From contig CM055191.1 in assembly GCA_029224185.1 (NCBI GenBank), positions 26,357,805 through 26,421,804 on the forward strand: a DNA stretch of 64,000 nt, given 5' to 3'. This document shows positions 10,591 to 23,692 of this stretch, piece by piece. The notes below the pieces were generated by a model. That model had not been told where the DNA came from, made no database searches, and was given only the letters and a program-made list of their open reading frames with translations. Every line of letters begins with the position of its first letter. Within the stretch, counting starts at the first letter, position 1. The position numbers were made by a program, and so were the translations under genes. Source of the stretch: Karalla daura. Its lineage: Eukaryota; Chordata; Actinopteri; Chaetodontiformes; Leiognathidae.

Positions 10591-11360
10591 GACGCGAATT
10601 GGTGTGTTTACTATGAAAACTGTGGCCACAGTCGCGAGGAGAAGTGTAAGGTTTAACATTGATGGCAGCGGTGGGAAAATGAATGGGGCTTATGGAGAGA
10701 AGAGGCTGCACTGGGCAGACGGTGAGGCTGGTTGTATAAATTTCACAAGGCGCACGGGTTTATGGCCTGCCCCGCATGAGAGAGCACCAACGTTACTACA
10801 AAACTGGAAAAAAACATTTTTCTGCTGCTTAAGGTGTGGCTGGGAGCAGCGTGAAAAGAGTGAAACGAGAGCTGATTTTTCAGCGATCCCGCATGTCGGC
10901 CCGGTGCAAAGAAGAGATTGGACATGCCCAATGCTGAGGGGGCCATTTCCCACTCTGGGAGTCTCCCAAAGCCTGTGCCATCTGCTGGGGTGCATTGAAG
11001 CTGGACGCCTGATCACTTTGTATTATCATGTCAGCAGAGGAGACATTGGAGCAGGTACCTGAGCACATGGTCGCCGAGAACAGGCGCTGCTGAAAAACCA
11101 TGCAACCGATCAGTGTGCAACTCGCTACACAAACACACCTCCAGTTTCTTGAATTTTTGAAATAAAAATGAAGTTTCAAAGTCAAAGTATGGCAACGTTG
11201 CAAATGTTTGTTTGTGGAGTTCTGTTTTTCCCATTCATTCTTATGGGAAAAAGCCAAATTGGCCAAGTGATAAACATTTGGCTCTATGGAGAAAACGCTT
11301 TCACCAATCTGGAATATGAGCTCACTGTCACACCGTAGGGGAGAGTCTCCAGAACGCTCT
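10591..11360 (+). repeat. Monomer m15 (U1 position 12)
   Basis: H4-M1a-T2. Diagnostic ggttgtataaattt (TATAAA at 10735) and aaccgatcag in place of CCAAT. Counterpart m49; the head is shared with m48. Confidence 0.96.
10735..10740 (+). promoter_or_regulatory. TATAAA created by CpG change (m15)
   Basis: The common ggtcgtttaaat reads ggttgtataaat in m15, m48 (35767-35772) and m49 (36537-36542). It is best used as a lineage marker; promoter activity is speculative. Confidence 0.2.
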
Positions 11361-12131
11361 GACGCGATTTGGTGTGTGTACTACTAAATCTGTGGCGAGA
11401 GCTGCGAGGAGAAGTGTAAGGTTGAACATTGATGGCAGCGGTGGGAAAATGAATGGGAGCTTATGGAGAGAAGAGGCTGCACTGGGCAGACGGTGAGGCT
11501 GGTCGTTTAAATTTCACAAGGCGCACGGGTTTATGGCCTGCCCCGCATGAGAGAGCACCAACGTTACTACAAAACTGGAAAAAAACATTTTTCTGCTGCT
11601 TAAGGTGTGGCTGGGAGCAGCGTGAAAAGAGCGAAACGAGAGCTGATTTTTCAGCGATCCCGCATGTCGGCCCGGTGCTAAGAAGAGATTGGACATGCCC
11701 AATGCTGAGGGGGCCATTTCCCACTCTGGGAGTCTCCCAAAGCCTGTGCCATCTGCTGGGGTGCATTGAAGCTGGACGCCTGATCACTTTGTATTATCAT
11801 GTCAGCAGAGGAGACATTGGAGCAGGTACCTGAGCACATGGTCGCCGAGAACAGGCGCTGCTGAAAAACCATACAACCTATCAGCGTGAAACTTGCTACA
11901 CAAACACACCACAAGATTCTTCAATTTTTGAAATGAAAATGAAGTTTCAAAGTCAAAGTATGGCAACGTTGCGAATGTTTGTTTGTGGAGTTCTGTTTTT
12001 CCCATTCATTCTCATGGGAAAAAGCCAAATTGGCCAAGTGATAAACATTTGGCTCTATGGAGACAACGCTTTCACCAATCTGGAATATGAGCTCACTGTC
12101 ACACCGCAGGGGAGAGTCTCCAGAACGCCCT
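11361..12131 (+). repeat. Monomer m16 (U1 position 13)
   Basis: H1 (gtggcgagagc)-M1-T1b with cagcgtgaaac and cattctcatggg. Counterpart m50 differs at t12056/g37858. Confidence 0.96.
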
Positions 12132-12902
12132 GACGCGAATTGGTGTGTTTACTATGAAAACTGTGGCCACAGTCGCGAGGAGAAGTGTAAGGTTTAACAT
12201 TGATGGCAGCGGTGGGAAAATGAATGGGGGCTTATGGAGAGAAGAGGCTGCACTGGGCAGACGGTGAGGCTGGTCATTTAAATTTCACAAGGCGCACGGG
12301 TTTATGGCCTGCCCTGCATGAGAGAGCACCAACGTTACTACAAAACTGGAAAAAAACATTTTTCTGCTGCTTAAGGTGTGGCTGGGAGCAGCGTGAAAAG
12401 AGTGAAACGAGAGCTGATTTTTCAGCGATCCCGCATGTCGGCCCGGTGCTAAGAAGAGATTGGACATGCCCAATGCTGAGGGGGCCATTTCCCACTCTGG
12501 GAGTCTCCCAAAGCCTGTGCCATCTGCTGGGGTGCATTGAAGCTGGACGCCTGATCACTTTGTATTATCATGTCAGCAGAGGAGACATTGGAGCAGGTAC
12601 CTGAGCACATGGTCGCCGAGAACAGGCGCTGCTGAAAAACCATACAACCTATCAGCGTGCAACTTGCTACACAAACACACCACAAGATTCTTCAATTTTT
12701 GAAATGAAAATGAAGTTTCAAAGTCAAAGTATGGCAACGTTGCGAATGTTTGTTTGTAGAGTTCTGTTTTTCCCATTCATTCTTATGGGAAAAAGCCAAA
12801 TTGGCCAAGTGATAAACATTTGGCTCTATGGAGACAACGCTTTCACCTATCTGGAATATGAGCTTACTGTCACGCCGTAGGGGAGAGTCTCCAGATTGCC
12901 CT
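12132..12902 (+). repeat. Monomer m17 (U1 position 14)
   Basis: H4 retaining all five Gs, M1, T1b. Diagnostic ctggtcattt, gccctgcatg and tttgtagagttc. Counterpart m51. Confidence 0.96.
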
Positions 12903-13672
12903 GACACGATTTGGAGTGTCTACTATGAAAACTGTGGCCACAGTCGCGAGGAGTACTGTAACGTTCAACACCGATGGCAGCGGTGGGAAAATGAATGGGG
13001 GCTTATGGAGAGAAGAGGCTGCACTGGGCAGACGGTGAGGCTGGTCGTTTAAATTTCACAAGGCGCACGGGTTTATGGCCTGCCCCGCATGAGAGAGCAC
13101 CAACGTTACTACAAAACTGGAAAAAAACATTTTTCTGCTGCTTAAGGTGTGGCTGGGAGCAGCGTGAAAAGAGCGAAACGAGAGCTGATTTTTAAGCGAT
13201 CCCGCATGTCGCACGGGGCTATGAAGAGATTGGACATGCCCAATGCTGAGGGGGCCCTTTCCCACTCTGTGAGTCTCCCAGGGCCTGTGCCATCTGCTGG
13301 GGTGCATTGAAGCTGGACGCCTCATCACTTTGTATTATCATGTCAGCAGAGGAGACATTGGAGCAGGTACCTGAGCACATGGTCGCCGAGAACAGGCGCT
13401 GCTGATAAACCATGCAACCAATCAGTGTGCAACTCGCTACACAAACACACCTCCAGTTTCTTGAATTTTTGAAATAAAAATGAAGTTTCAAAGTCAAAGT
13501 ATGGCAACGTTGCAAATGTTTGTTTGTGGAGTTCTGTTTTTCCCATTCATTCTTATGGGAAAAAGCCAAATTGGCCAAGTGATAAACATTTGGCTCTATG
13601 GAGACAACGCTTTCACCTATCTGGAATATGAGCTTACTGTCACGCCGTAGGGGAGAGTCTCCAGATTGCCCT
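12903..13672 (+). repeat. Monomer m18 (U1 position 15)
   Basis: H3 (acgttcaacacc)-M2-T2 with tttttaagcg and ctctgtgagtc. Counterpart m52. Confidence 0.96.
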
Positions 13673-14443
13673 GACACGATTTGGAGTGTCTACTATGAAA
13701 ACTGTGGCCACAGTCGCGAGGAGTACTGTAACGTTGAACACCAATGGCAGCGGTGGGAAAATGAATGGGGGCTTATGGAGAGAAGAGGCTACACTGGGCA
13801 GACGGTGAGGCTGGTCGTTTAAATTTCACAAGGCGCACGGGTTTATGGCCTGCCCCGCATGAGAGAGCACCAACGTTACTACAAAACTGGAAAAAAACAT
13901 TTTTCTGCTGCTTAAGGTGTGGCTGGGAGCAGCATGAAAAGAGTGAAACGAGAGCTGATTTTTCAGCGATCCCGCATGTCGGCCCGGTGCAAAGAAGAGA
14001 TTGGACATGCCCAATGCTGAGGGGGCCATTTCCCACTCTGGGAGTCTCCCAAAGCCTGTGCCATCTGCTGGGGTGCATTGAAGCTGGACGCCTGATCACT
14101 TTGTATTATCATGTCAGCAGAGGAGACATTGGAGCAGGTACCTGAGCACATGGTCGCCGAGAACAGGCGCTGCTGAAAAACCATACAACCTATCAGCGTG
14201 CAACTTGCTACACAAACACACCACAAGATTCTTCAATTTTTGAAATGAAAATGAAGTTTCAAAGTCAAAGTATGGCAACGTTGCGAATGTTTGTTTGTGG
14301 AGTTCTGTTTTTCCCATTCATTCTTATGGGAAAAAGCCAAATTGGCCAAGTGATAAACATTTGGCTCTATGGAGACAACGCTTTCACCAATCTGGAATAT
14401 GAGCTCACTGTCACACCGCAGTGGAGAGTCTCCAGATCGCCCT
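13673..14443 (+). repeat. Monomer m19 (U1 position 16)
   Basis: H3 (caccaatggc)-M1a-T1b with gcagcatgaaa and ccgcagtggag. Counterpart m53. Confidence 0.96.
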
Positions 14444-15213
14444 GACGCGAATTGGTGTGTTTACTATGAAAACTGTGGCCACAGTCGCGAGGAGAAGTGT
14501 AAGGTTTAACATTGATGGCAGCGGTGGGAAAATGAATGGGGCTTATGGAGAGAAGAGGCTGCACTGGGCAGACGGTGAGGCTGGTCGTTTAAATTTCACA
14601 AGGCGCACGGGTTTATGGCCTGCCCCGCATGAGAGAGCACCAACGTTACTACAAAACTGGAAAAAAACATTTTTCTGCTGCTTAAGGTGTGGCTGGGAGC
14701 AGCGTGAAAAGAGTGAAACGAGAGCTGATTTTTCAGCGATCCCGCATGTCGGCCCGGTGCTAAGAAGAGATTGGACATGCCCAATGCTGAGGGGGCCATT
14801 TCCCACTCTGGGAGTCTCCCAAAGCCTGTGCCATCTGCTGGGGTGCATTGAAGCTGGACGCCTGATCACTTTGTATTATCATGTCAGCAGAGGAGACATT
14901 GGGGCAGGTCCCTGAGCACATGGTTGCCGAGAACAGGCGCTGCTGAAAAACCATACAACCTATCAGCGTGCAACTTGCTACACAAACACAACACAAGATT
15001 CTTCAATTTTTTAAATGAAAATGAAGTTTCAAAGTCAAAGTATGGCAACGTTGCGAATGTTTGTTTGTGGAGTTCTGTTTTTCCCATTCATTCTTATGGG
15101 AAAAAGCCAAATTGGCCAAGTGATAAACATTTGGCTCTATGGAGACAACGCTTTCACCTATCTGGAATATGAGCTTACTGTCACGCCGTAGGGGAGAGTC
15201 TCCAGATTGCCCT
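14444..15213 (+). repeat. Monomer m20 (U1 position 17)
   Basis: H4-M1-T1a. caggtccctg breaks the CAGGTACCTG palindrome, and the tail reads ttttttaaatg. Counterpart m54. Confidence 0.96.
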
Positions 15214-15984
15214 GACACGATTTGGAGTGTCTACTATGAAAACAGTGGCCACAGTCGCGAGGAGTACTGTAACGTTCAACACCGATGGCAGCGGTGGGAA
15301 AATGAATGGGAGCTTACGGAGAGAAGAGGCTGCACTGGGCAGACGGTGAGGCTGGTCGTTTAAATTTCACAAGGCGCACGGGTTTATGGCCTGCCCCGCA
15401 TGAGAGAGCACCAACGTTACTACAAAACTGGAAAAAAACATTTTTCTGCTGCTTAGGGTGTGGCTGGGAGCAGCGTGAAAAGAGCGAAACGAGAGCTGAT
15501 TTTTCAGCGATCCCGCATGTCGGCCCGGTGCTAAGAAGAGATTGGACATGCCCAATGCTGAGGGGGCCATTTCCCACTCTTGGAGTCTCCCAAAGCCTGT
15601 GCCATCTGCTGGGGTGCATTGAAGCTGGACGCCTGATCACTTTGTATTATCATGTCAGCAGAGGAGACTTTGGAGCAGGTACCTGAGCACATGGTCGCCG
15701 AGAACAGGCGCTGCTGAAAAACCATGCAACCAATCAGTGTGCAACTCGCTACACAAACACACCTCCAGTTTCTTGAATTTTTGAAATAAAAATGAAGTTT
15801 CAAAGTCAAAGTATGGCAACGTTGCAAATGTTTGTTTGTGGAGTTCTGTTTTTCCCATTCATTCTTATGGGAAAAAGCCAAATTGGCCAAGTGATAAACA
15901 TTTGGCTCTATGGAGAAAACGCTTTCACCAATCTGGAATATGAGCTCACTGTCACACCGTAGGGGAGAGTCTCCAGAACGCTCT
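15214..15984 (+). repeat. Monomer m21 (U1 position 18)
   Basis: H3 (gaaaacagtgg, gagcttacgg)-M1-T2 with gcttaggg, actcttgg and gagactttgg. Counterpart m55. Confidence 0.96.
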
Positions 15985-16755
15985 GACGCGATTTGGTGTG
16001 TGTACTACTAAATCTGTGGCCAGAGCTGCGAGGAGAAGTGTAAGGTTGAACATTGATGGCAGCGGTGGGAAAATGAATGGGAGCTTATGGAGAGAAGAGG
16101 CTGCACTGGGCAGACGGTGAGGCTGGTCGTTTAAATTTCACAAGGCGCACGGGTTTATGGCCTGCCCCGCATGAGAGAGCACCAACGTTACTACAAAACT
16201 GGAAAAAAACATTTTTCTGCTGCTTAAGGTGTGGCTGGGAGCAGCGTGAAAAGAGCGAAACGAGAGCTGATTTTTAAGCGATCCCGCATGTCGGCCCGGT
16301 GCAAAGAAGAGATTGGACATGCCCAATGCTGAGGGGGCCATTTCCCACTCTGGGAGTCTCCCAAAGCCTGTGCCATCTGCTGGGGTGCATTGAAGCTGGA
16401 CGCCTGATCACTTTGTATTATCATGTCAGCAGAGGAGACATTGGAGCAGGTACCTGAGCACATGGTCGCCGAGAACAGGCGCTGCTGAAAAACCAGACAA
16501 CCTATCAGCGTGCAACTTGCTACACAAACACACCACAAGATTCTTCAATTTTTGAAATGAAAATGAAGTTTCAAAGTCAAAGTTTGGCAACGTTGCGAAT
16601 GTTTGTTTGTGGAGTTCTGTTTTTCCCATTCATTCTTATGGGAAAAAGCCAAATTGGCCAAGTGATAAACATTTGGCTTTATGGAGACAACGCTTTCACC
16701 AATCTGGAATATGAGCTCACTGTCACGCCGTAGGGGAGAGTCTCCAGATTGCCCT
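15985..16755 (+). repeat. Monomer m22 (U1 position 19)
   Basis: H1-M1a-T1b with tttttaagcg, aaccagacaacc and aaagtttggc. Counterparts m56 and m68. Confidence 0.96.
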
Positions 16756-17526
16756 GACACGATTTGGAGTGTATACTATGAAAACTGTGGCCACAGTCGC
16801 GAGGAGTACTGTAACGTTGAACACCGATGGCAGCGGTGGGAAAATGAATGGGGGCTTATGGAGAGAAGAGGCTGCACTGGGCAGACAGTGAGGCTGGTCG
16901 TTTAAATTTCACAAGGCGCACGGGTTTATGGCCTGCCCCGCATGAGAGAGCACCAACGTTACTACAAAACTGGAAAAAAACATTTTTCTGCTGCTTAGGG
17001 TGTGGCTGGGAGCAGCGTGAAAAGAGTGAAACGAGAGCTGATTTTTCAGCGATCCCGCATGTCGGCCCGGTGCTAAGAAGAGATTGGACATGCCCAATGC
17101 TGAGGGGGCCATTTCCCACTCTGGGAGTCTCCCAAAGCCTGTGCCATCTGCTGGGGTGCATTGAAGCTGGACGCCTGATCACTTTGTATTATCATGTCAG
17201 CAGAGGAGACATCGGGGCAGGTACCTGAGCACATGGTTGCCGAGAACAGGCGCTGCTGAAAAACCATACAACCTATCAGTGTGCAACTCGCTACACAAAC
17301 ACACCTCCAGTTTCTTGAATTTTTGAAATAAAAATGAAGTTTCAAAGTCAAAGTATGGCAACGTTGCAAATGTTTGTTTGTGGAGTTCTGTTTTTCCCAT
17401 TCATTCTTATGGGAAAAAGCCAAATTGGCCAAGTGATAAACATTTGGCTCTATGGAGACAACGCTTTCACCTATCTGGAATATGAGCTTACTGTCACGCC
17501 GTAGGGGAGAGTCTCCAGATTGCCCT
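16756..17526 (+). repeat. Monomer m23 (U1 position 20)
   Basis: H3-M1 with a T1-to-T2 switch inside the tail: cctatcagtg then ctcgc and acacctccag. Also gacagtgagg and acatcgggg. Counterparts m57, m69. Confidence 0.96.
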
Positions 17527-18297
17527 GACACGATTTGGAGTGTCTACTATGAAAACTGTGGCCACAGTCGCGAGGAGTACTGTAACGTTGAACACACGAT
17601 GGCAGCGGTGGGAAAATGAATGGGGGCTTATGGAGAGAAGAGGCTGCACTGGGCAGACGGTGAGGCTGGTCGTTTAAATTTCACAAGGCGCACGGGTTTA
17701 TGGCCTGCCCCGCATGAGAGAGCACCAACGTTACTACAAAACTGGAAAAAAACATTTTTCTGCTGCTTAAGGTGTGGCTGGGAGCAGCGTGAAAAGAGCG
17801 AAACGAGAGCTGATTTTTAAGCGATCCCGCATGTCGCACGGGGCTATGAAGAGATTGGACATGCCCAATGCTGAGGGGGCCCTTTCCCACTCTGCGAGTC
17901 TCCCAGGGCCTGTGCCATCTGCTGGGGTGCATTGAAGCTGGACGCCTGATCACTTTGTATTATCATGTCAGCAGAGGAGACATTGGAGCAGGTACCTGAG
18001 CACATGGTCGCCGAGAACAGGCGCTGCTGATAAACCATGCAACCAATCAGTGTGCAACTCGCTACACAAACACACCTCCAGTTTCTTGAATTTTTGAAAT
18101 AAAAATGAAGTTTCAAAGTCAAAGTATGGCAACGTTGCAAATGTTTGTTTGTGGAGTTCTGTTTTTCCCATTCATTCTTTTGGGAAAAAGCCAAATTGGC
18201 CAAGTGATAAACATTTGGCTCTATGGAGAAAACGCTTTCACCAATCTGGAATATGAGCTCACTGTCACATCGTAGGGGAGAGTCTCCAGAACGCTCT
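17527..18297 (+). repeat. Monomer m24 (U1 position 21)
   Basis: H3 with a 1-bp gain (gaacacacgatgg), M2, T2 ending catcgtagg. Its head-to-ATG distance is one base longer than in other monomers. Counterparts m58, m70. Confidence 0.96.
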
Positions 18298-19067
18298 GAC
18301 GCGATTTGGTGTGTGTACTACTAAATCTGTGGCCAGAGCTGCGAGGAGAAGTGTAAGGTTGAACATTGATGGCAGCGGTGGGAAAATGAATGGGAGCTTA
18401 TGGAGAGAAGAGGCTGCACTGGGCAGACGGTGAGGCTGGTCGTTTAAATTTCACAAGGCGCACGGGTTTATGGCCTGCCCCGCATGAGAGAGCACCAACG
18501 TTACTACAAAACTGGAAAAAAACATTTTTCTGCTGCTTAAGGTGTGGCTGGGAGCAGCGTGAAAAGAGCGAAACGAGAGCTGATTTTTAAGCGATCCCGC
18601 ATGTCGCACGGGGCTATGAAGAGATTGGACATGCCCAATGCTGAGGGGGCCCTTTCCCACTCTGCGAGTCTCCCAGGGCCTGTGCCATCTGCTGGGGTGC
18701 ATTGAAGCTGGACGCCTGATCACTTTGTATTATCATGTCAGCAGAGGACACATTGGAGCAGGTACCTGAGCACATGGTCGCCGAGAACAGGCGCTGCTGA
18801 AAAACCATACAACCAATCAGTGTGCAACTCGCTACACAAACACACCTCCAGTTTCTTGAATTTTTGAAATAAAAATGAAGTTTCAAAGTCAAAGTATGGC
18901 AACGTTGCAGATGTTTGTTTGTGGAGTTCTGTTTTTCCCATTCATTCTTATGGGAAAAAGCCAAATTGGCCAAGTGATAAACATTTGGCTCTATGGAGAC
19001 AACGCTTTCACCAATCTGGAATATGAGCTCACTGTCACACCATAGGGGAGAGTCTCCAGAACGCCCT
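18298..19067 (+). repeat. Monomer m25 (U1 position 22)
   Basis: H1-M2-T2 with gaggacacatt and ttgcagatg, both shared with m5 and m8. Counterparts m59, m74, m79. Confidence 0.96.
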
Positions 19068-19838
19068 GACGCAATTTGGTGTGTGTACTATGAAAACTGT
19101 GGCCACAGTCGCGAGGAGAAGTGTAAGGTTTAACATTGATGGCAGCGGTGGGAAAATGAATGGGGGCTTATGGAGAGAAGAGGCTGCACTGGGCAGACGG
19201 TGAGGCTGGTCGTTTAAATTTCACAAGGCGCACGGGTTTATGGCCTGCCCCGCATGAGAGAGCACCAACGTTACTACAAAACTGGAAAAAAACATTTTTC
19301 TGCTGCTTAAGGTGTGGCTGGGAGCAGCGTGAAAAGAGCGAAACGAGAGCTGATTTTTCAGCGATCCCGCATGTCGGCCCGGTGCTAAGAAGAGATTGGA
19401 CATGCCCAATGCTGAGGGGGCCATTTCCCACTCTTGGAGTCTCCCAAAGCCTGTGCCATCTGCTGGGGTGCATTGAAGCTGGACGCCTGATCACTTTGTA
19501 TTATCATGTCAGCAGAGGAGACATTGGAGCAGGTACCTGAGCACATGGTCGCCGAGAACAGGCGCTGCTGAAAAACCATGCAACCAATCAGTGTGCAACT
19601 CGCTACACAAACACACCTCCAGTTTCTTGAATTTTTGAAATAAAAATGAAGTTTCAAAGTCAAAGTATGGCAATGTTGCAAATGTTTGTTTGTGGAGTTC
19701 TGTTTTTCCCATTCATTCTTATGGGAAAAAGCCAAATTGGCCAAGTGATAAACATTTGGCTCTATGGAGAAAACGCTTTCACCAATCTGGAATATGAGCT
19801 CACTGTCACACCGTAGGGGAGAGTCTCCAGAACGCTCT
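19068..19838 (+). repeat. Monomer m26 (U1 position 23)
   Basis: H2 (gtac)-M1 (actcttgg)-T2 with gcaatgttgc. Its second half closely resembles m10. Counterpart m60; related m75, m80. Confidence 0.96.
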
Positions 19839-20608
19839 GACGCGATTTGGTGTGTGTACTACTAAATCTGTGGCCAGAGCTGCGAGGAGAAGTGTAAGGT
19901 TGAACATTGATGGCAGCGGTGGGAAAATGAATGGGAGCTTATGGAGAGAAGAGGCTGCACTGGGCAGACGGTGAGGCTGGTCGTTTAAATTTCACAAGGC
20001 GCACGGGTTTATGGCCTGCCCCGCATGAGAGAGCACCAACGTTACTACAAAACTGGAAAAAAACATTTTTCTGCTGCTTAAGGTGTGGCTGGGAGCAGCG
20101 TGAAAAGAGCGAAACGAGAGCTGATTTTTCAGCGATCCCGCATGTCGCACGGGGCTATGAAGAGATTGGACATGCCCAATGCTGAGGGGACCCTTTCCCA
20201 CTCTGCGAGTCTCCCAGGGCCTGTGCCATCTGCTGGGGTGCATTGAAGCTGGACGCCTGATCACTTTGTATTATCATGTCAGCAGAGGAGACATTGGAGC
20301 AGGTACCTGAGCACATGGTCGCCGAGAACAGGCGCTGCTGATAAACCATGCAACCAATCAGTGTGCAACTCGCTACACAAACACACCTCCAGTTTCTTGA
20401 ATTTTTGAAATAAAAATGAAGTTTCAAAGTCAAAGTATGGCAACGTTGCAAATGTTTGTTTGTGGAGTTCTGTTTTTCCCATTCATTCTTATGGGAAAAA
20501 GCCAAATTGGCCAAGTGATAAACATTTGGCTCTATGGAGACAACGCTTTCACCTATCTGGAATATGAGCTCACTGTCACACCGTAGGGGAGAGTCTCCAG
20601 AGCGCTCT
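19839..20608 (+). repeat. Monomer m27 (U1 position 24)
   Basis: H1-M2 (ggggaccctttcc, tttttcagcg)-T2 ending agcgctctg, the H1f lead-in. Counterparts m35, m61; related m76, m81. Confidence 0.96.
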
Positions 20609-21379
20609 GACGCGATTTGGTGTGTGTACTACTAAATCTGTGGCCAGAGCTGCGAGGAGAAGTGTATGGTTGAACATTGATGGCAGCGGTGGGAAAATGA
20701 ATGGGAGCTTTTGGAGAGAAGAGGCTGCACTGGGCAGACGGTGAGGCTGGTCGTTTAAATTTCACAAGGCGCACGGGTTTATGGCCTGCCCCGCATGAGA
20801 GAGCACCAACGTTACTACAAAACTGGAAAAAAACATTTTTCTGCTTCTTAAGGTGTGGCTGGGAGCAGCGTGAAAAGAGCGAAACGAGAGCTGATTTTTC
20901 AGCGATCCCGCATGTCGGCCCGGTGCTAAGAAGAGATTGGACATGCCCAATGCTGAGGGGGCCATTTCCCACTCTGGGAGTCTCCCAAAGCCTGTGCCAT
21001 CTGCTGGGGTGCATTGAAGCTGGACGCCTGATCACTTTGTATTATCATGTCAGCAGAGGAGACATTGGGGCAGGTACCTGAACACATGGTTGCCGAGAAC
21101 AGGCGCTGCTGAAAAACCATACAACCTATCAGCGTGCAACTTGCTACACAAACACAACACAAGATTCTTCAATTTTTGAAATGAAAATGAAGTTTCAAAG
21201 TCAAAGTATGGCAACGTTGCGAATGTTTGTTTGTGGAGTTCTGTTTTTCCCATTCATTCTTTTGGGAAAAAGCCAAATTGGCCAAGTGATAAACATTTGG
21301 CTCTATGGAGACAACGCTTTCACCAATCTGGAATATGAGCTCACTGTCACACCATAGGGGAGAGTCTCCAGAACGCCCT
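20609..21379 (+). repeat. Monomer m28 (U2, = m4)
   Basis: H1f-M1-T1a, starting the second long unit 18,295 bp after m4. Confidence 0.96.
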
Positions 21380-22150
21380 GACGCAATTTGGTGTGTGTTC
21401 TATGAAAACTGTGGCCACAGTCGCGAGGAGAAGTGTAAGGTTTAACATTGATGGCAGCGGTGGGAAAATGAATGGGGGCTTATGGAGAGAAGAGGCTGCA
21501 CTGGGCAGACGGTGAGGCTGGTCGTTTAAATTTCACAAGGCGCACGGGTTTATGGCCTGCCCCGCATGAGAGAGCACCAACGTTACTACAAAACTGGAAA
21601 AAAACATTTTTCTGCTGCTTAAGGTGTGGCTGGGAGCAGCGTGAAAAGAGCAAAACGAGAGCTGATTTTTCAGCGATCCCGCATGTCGGCCCGGTGCTAA
21701 GAAGAGATTGGACATGCCCAATGATGAGGGGGCCATTTCCCACTCTGGGAGTCTCCCAAAGCCTGTGCCATCTGCTGGGGTGCATTGAAGCTGGACGCCT
21801 GATCACTTTGTATTATCATGTCAGCAGAGGACACATTGGAGCAGGTACCTGAGCACATGGTCGCCGAGAACAGGCGCTGCTGAAAAACCATACAACCAAT
21901 CAGTGTGCAACTCGCTACACAAACACACCTCCAGTTTCTTGAATTTTTGAAATAAAAATTAAGTTTCAAAGTCAAAGTATGGCAACGTTGCAGATGTTTG
22001 TTTGTGGAGTTCTGTTTTTCCCATTCATTCTTATGGGAAAAAGCCAAATTGGCCAAGTGATAAACATTTGGCTCTATGGAGACAACGCTTTCACCAATCT
22101 GGAATATGAGCTCACTGTCACACCATAGGGGAGAGTCTCCAGAACGCCCT
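21380..22150 (+). repeat. Monomer m29 (U2, = m5)
   Basis: H2 (gttc)-M1-T2 with the aaaaattaag change of m5. Confidence 0.96.
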
Positions 22151-22921
22151 GACGCAATTTGGTGTGTGTTCTATGAAAACTGTGGCCACAGTCGCGAGGA
22201 GAAGTGTAAGGTTTAACATTGATGGCAGCGGTGGGAAAATGAATGGGGGCTTATGGAGAGAAGAGGCTGCACTGGGCAGACGGTGAGGCTGGTCGTTTAA
22301 ATTTCACAAGGCGCACGGGTTTATGGCCTGCCCTGCATGAGAGAGCACCAACGTTACTACAAAACTGGAAAAAAACATTTTTCTGCTGCTTAAGGTGTGG
22401 CTGGGAGCAGCGTGAAAAGAGTGAAACGAGAGCTGATTTTTCAGCGATCCCGCATGTCGGCCCGGTGCTAAGAAGAGATTGGACATGCCCAATGCTGAGG
22501 GGGCCATTTCCCACTCTGGGAGTCTCCCAAAGCCTGTGCCATCTGCTGGGGTGCATTGAAGCTGGACGCCTGATCACTTTGTATTATCATGTCAGCAGAG
22601 GAGACATTGGAGCAGGTACCTGAGCACATGGTCGCCGAGAACAGGCGCTGCTGAAAAACCATACAACCTATCAGCGTGCAACTTGCTACACAAACACAAC
22701 ACAAGATTCTTCAATTTTTGAAATGAAAATGAAGTTTCAAAGTCAAAGTATGGCAACGTTGCGAATGTTTGTTTGTGGAGTTCTGTTTTTCCCATTCATT
22801 CTTATGGGAAAAAGCCAAATTGGCCAAGTGATAAACATTTGGCTCTATGGAGACAACGCTTTCACCTATCTGGAATATGAGCTCACTGTCACACCGTAGG
22901 GGAGAGTCTCCAGAGCGCTCT
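22151..22921 (+). repeat. Monomer m30 (U2, = m6)
   Basis: H2 (gttc)-M1-T1a with gccctgcatg and gagtgaaac. Confidence 0.96.
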
Positions 22922-23692
22922 GACGCGATTTGGTGTGTGTACTACTAAATCTGTGGCCAGAGCTGCGAGGAGAAGTGTATGGTTGAACATTGATGGCAGC
23001 GGTGGGAAAATGAATGGGAGCTTTTGGAGAGAAGAGGCTGCACTGGGCAGACGGTGAGGCTGGTCGTTTAAATTTCACAAGGCGCACGGGTTTATGGCCT
23101 GCCCCGCATGAGAGAGCACCAACGTTACTACAAAACTGGAAAAAAACATTTTTCTGCTTCTTAAGGTGTGGCTGGGAGCAGCGTGAAAAGAGCGAAACGA
23201 GAGCTGATTTTTCAGCGATCCCGCATGTCGGCCCGGTGCTAAGAAGAGATTGGACATGCCCAATGCTGAGGGGGCCATTTCCCACTCTGGGAGTATCCCA
23301 AAGCCTGTGCCATCTGCTGGGGTGCATTGAAGCTGGACGCCTGATCACTTTGTATTATCATGTCAGCAGAGGAGACATTGGGGCAGGTACCTGAACACAT
23401 GGTTGCCGAGAACAGGCGCTGCTGAAAAACCATACAACCTATCAGCGTGCAACTTGCTACACAAACACAACACAAGATTCTTCAATTTTTGAAATGAAAA
23501 TGAAGTTTCAAAGTCAAAGTATGGCAACGTTGCGAATGTTTGTTTGTGGAGTTCTGTTTTTCCCATTCATTCTTTTGGGAAAAAGCCAAATTGGCCAAGT
23601 GATAAACATTTGGCTCTATGGAGACAACGCTTTCACCTATCTGGAATATGAGCTTACTGTCACGCCGTAGGGGAGAGTCTCCAGATTGCCCT
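22922..23692 (+). repeat. Monomer m31 (U2, = m7)
   Basis: H1f-M1-T1a with the gggagtatccc change. Confidence 0.96.

Larger units (their letters stand above)
2314..20608 (+). repeat. Higher-order unit U1, 24 monomers, 18,295 bp
   Basis: Monomers m4-m27. The ordered series of variant monomers starting H1f, H2, H2, H1f, H3 (2-bp deletion), H2 (205-bp deletion), H3 recurs at 20609 and again at 26575, so m4 to m28 is a shift of exactly 18,295 bp. The downstream part (m11-m27) recurs in U3. By eye, m16-m27 differs from m50-m61 at only a handful of substitutions before the final tail (t12056/g37858, a16773/c42575, t18180/a43982, t18934/g44736, a19680/g45482), so the duplication is recent relative to monomer divergence. 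Confidence 0.85.

Noticed and set aside
13598..13822. 74-codon Trp/Cys-containing frame in H3 monomers as a small gene
   Set aside because: Present only where the H3 head occurs; other heads break it. Kept only as a weak fossil idea.
14421..14915. 164-codon plus-strand open frame crossing a monomer boundary, and its 126- to 152-codon relatives
   Set aside because: Frames are not kept between subfamilies: tttttcagcg becomes tttttaagcg or ttttttagcg, M2 has one base fewer, H4 lacks a G, m8 lost 2 bp and m24 gained 1. No codon bias or recognised domain was seen.
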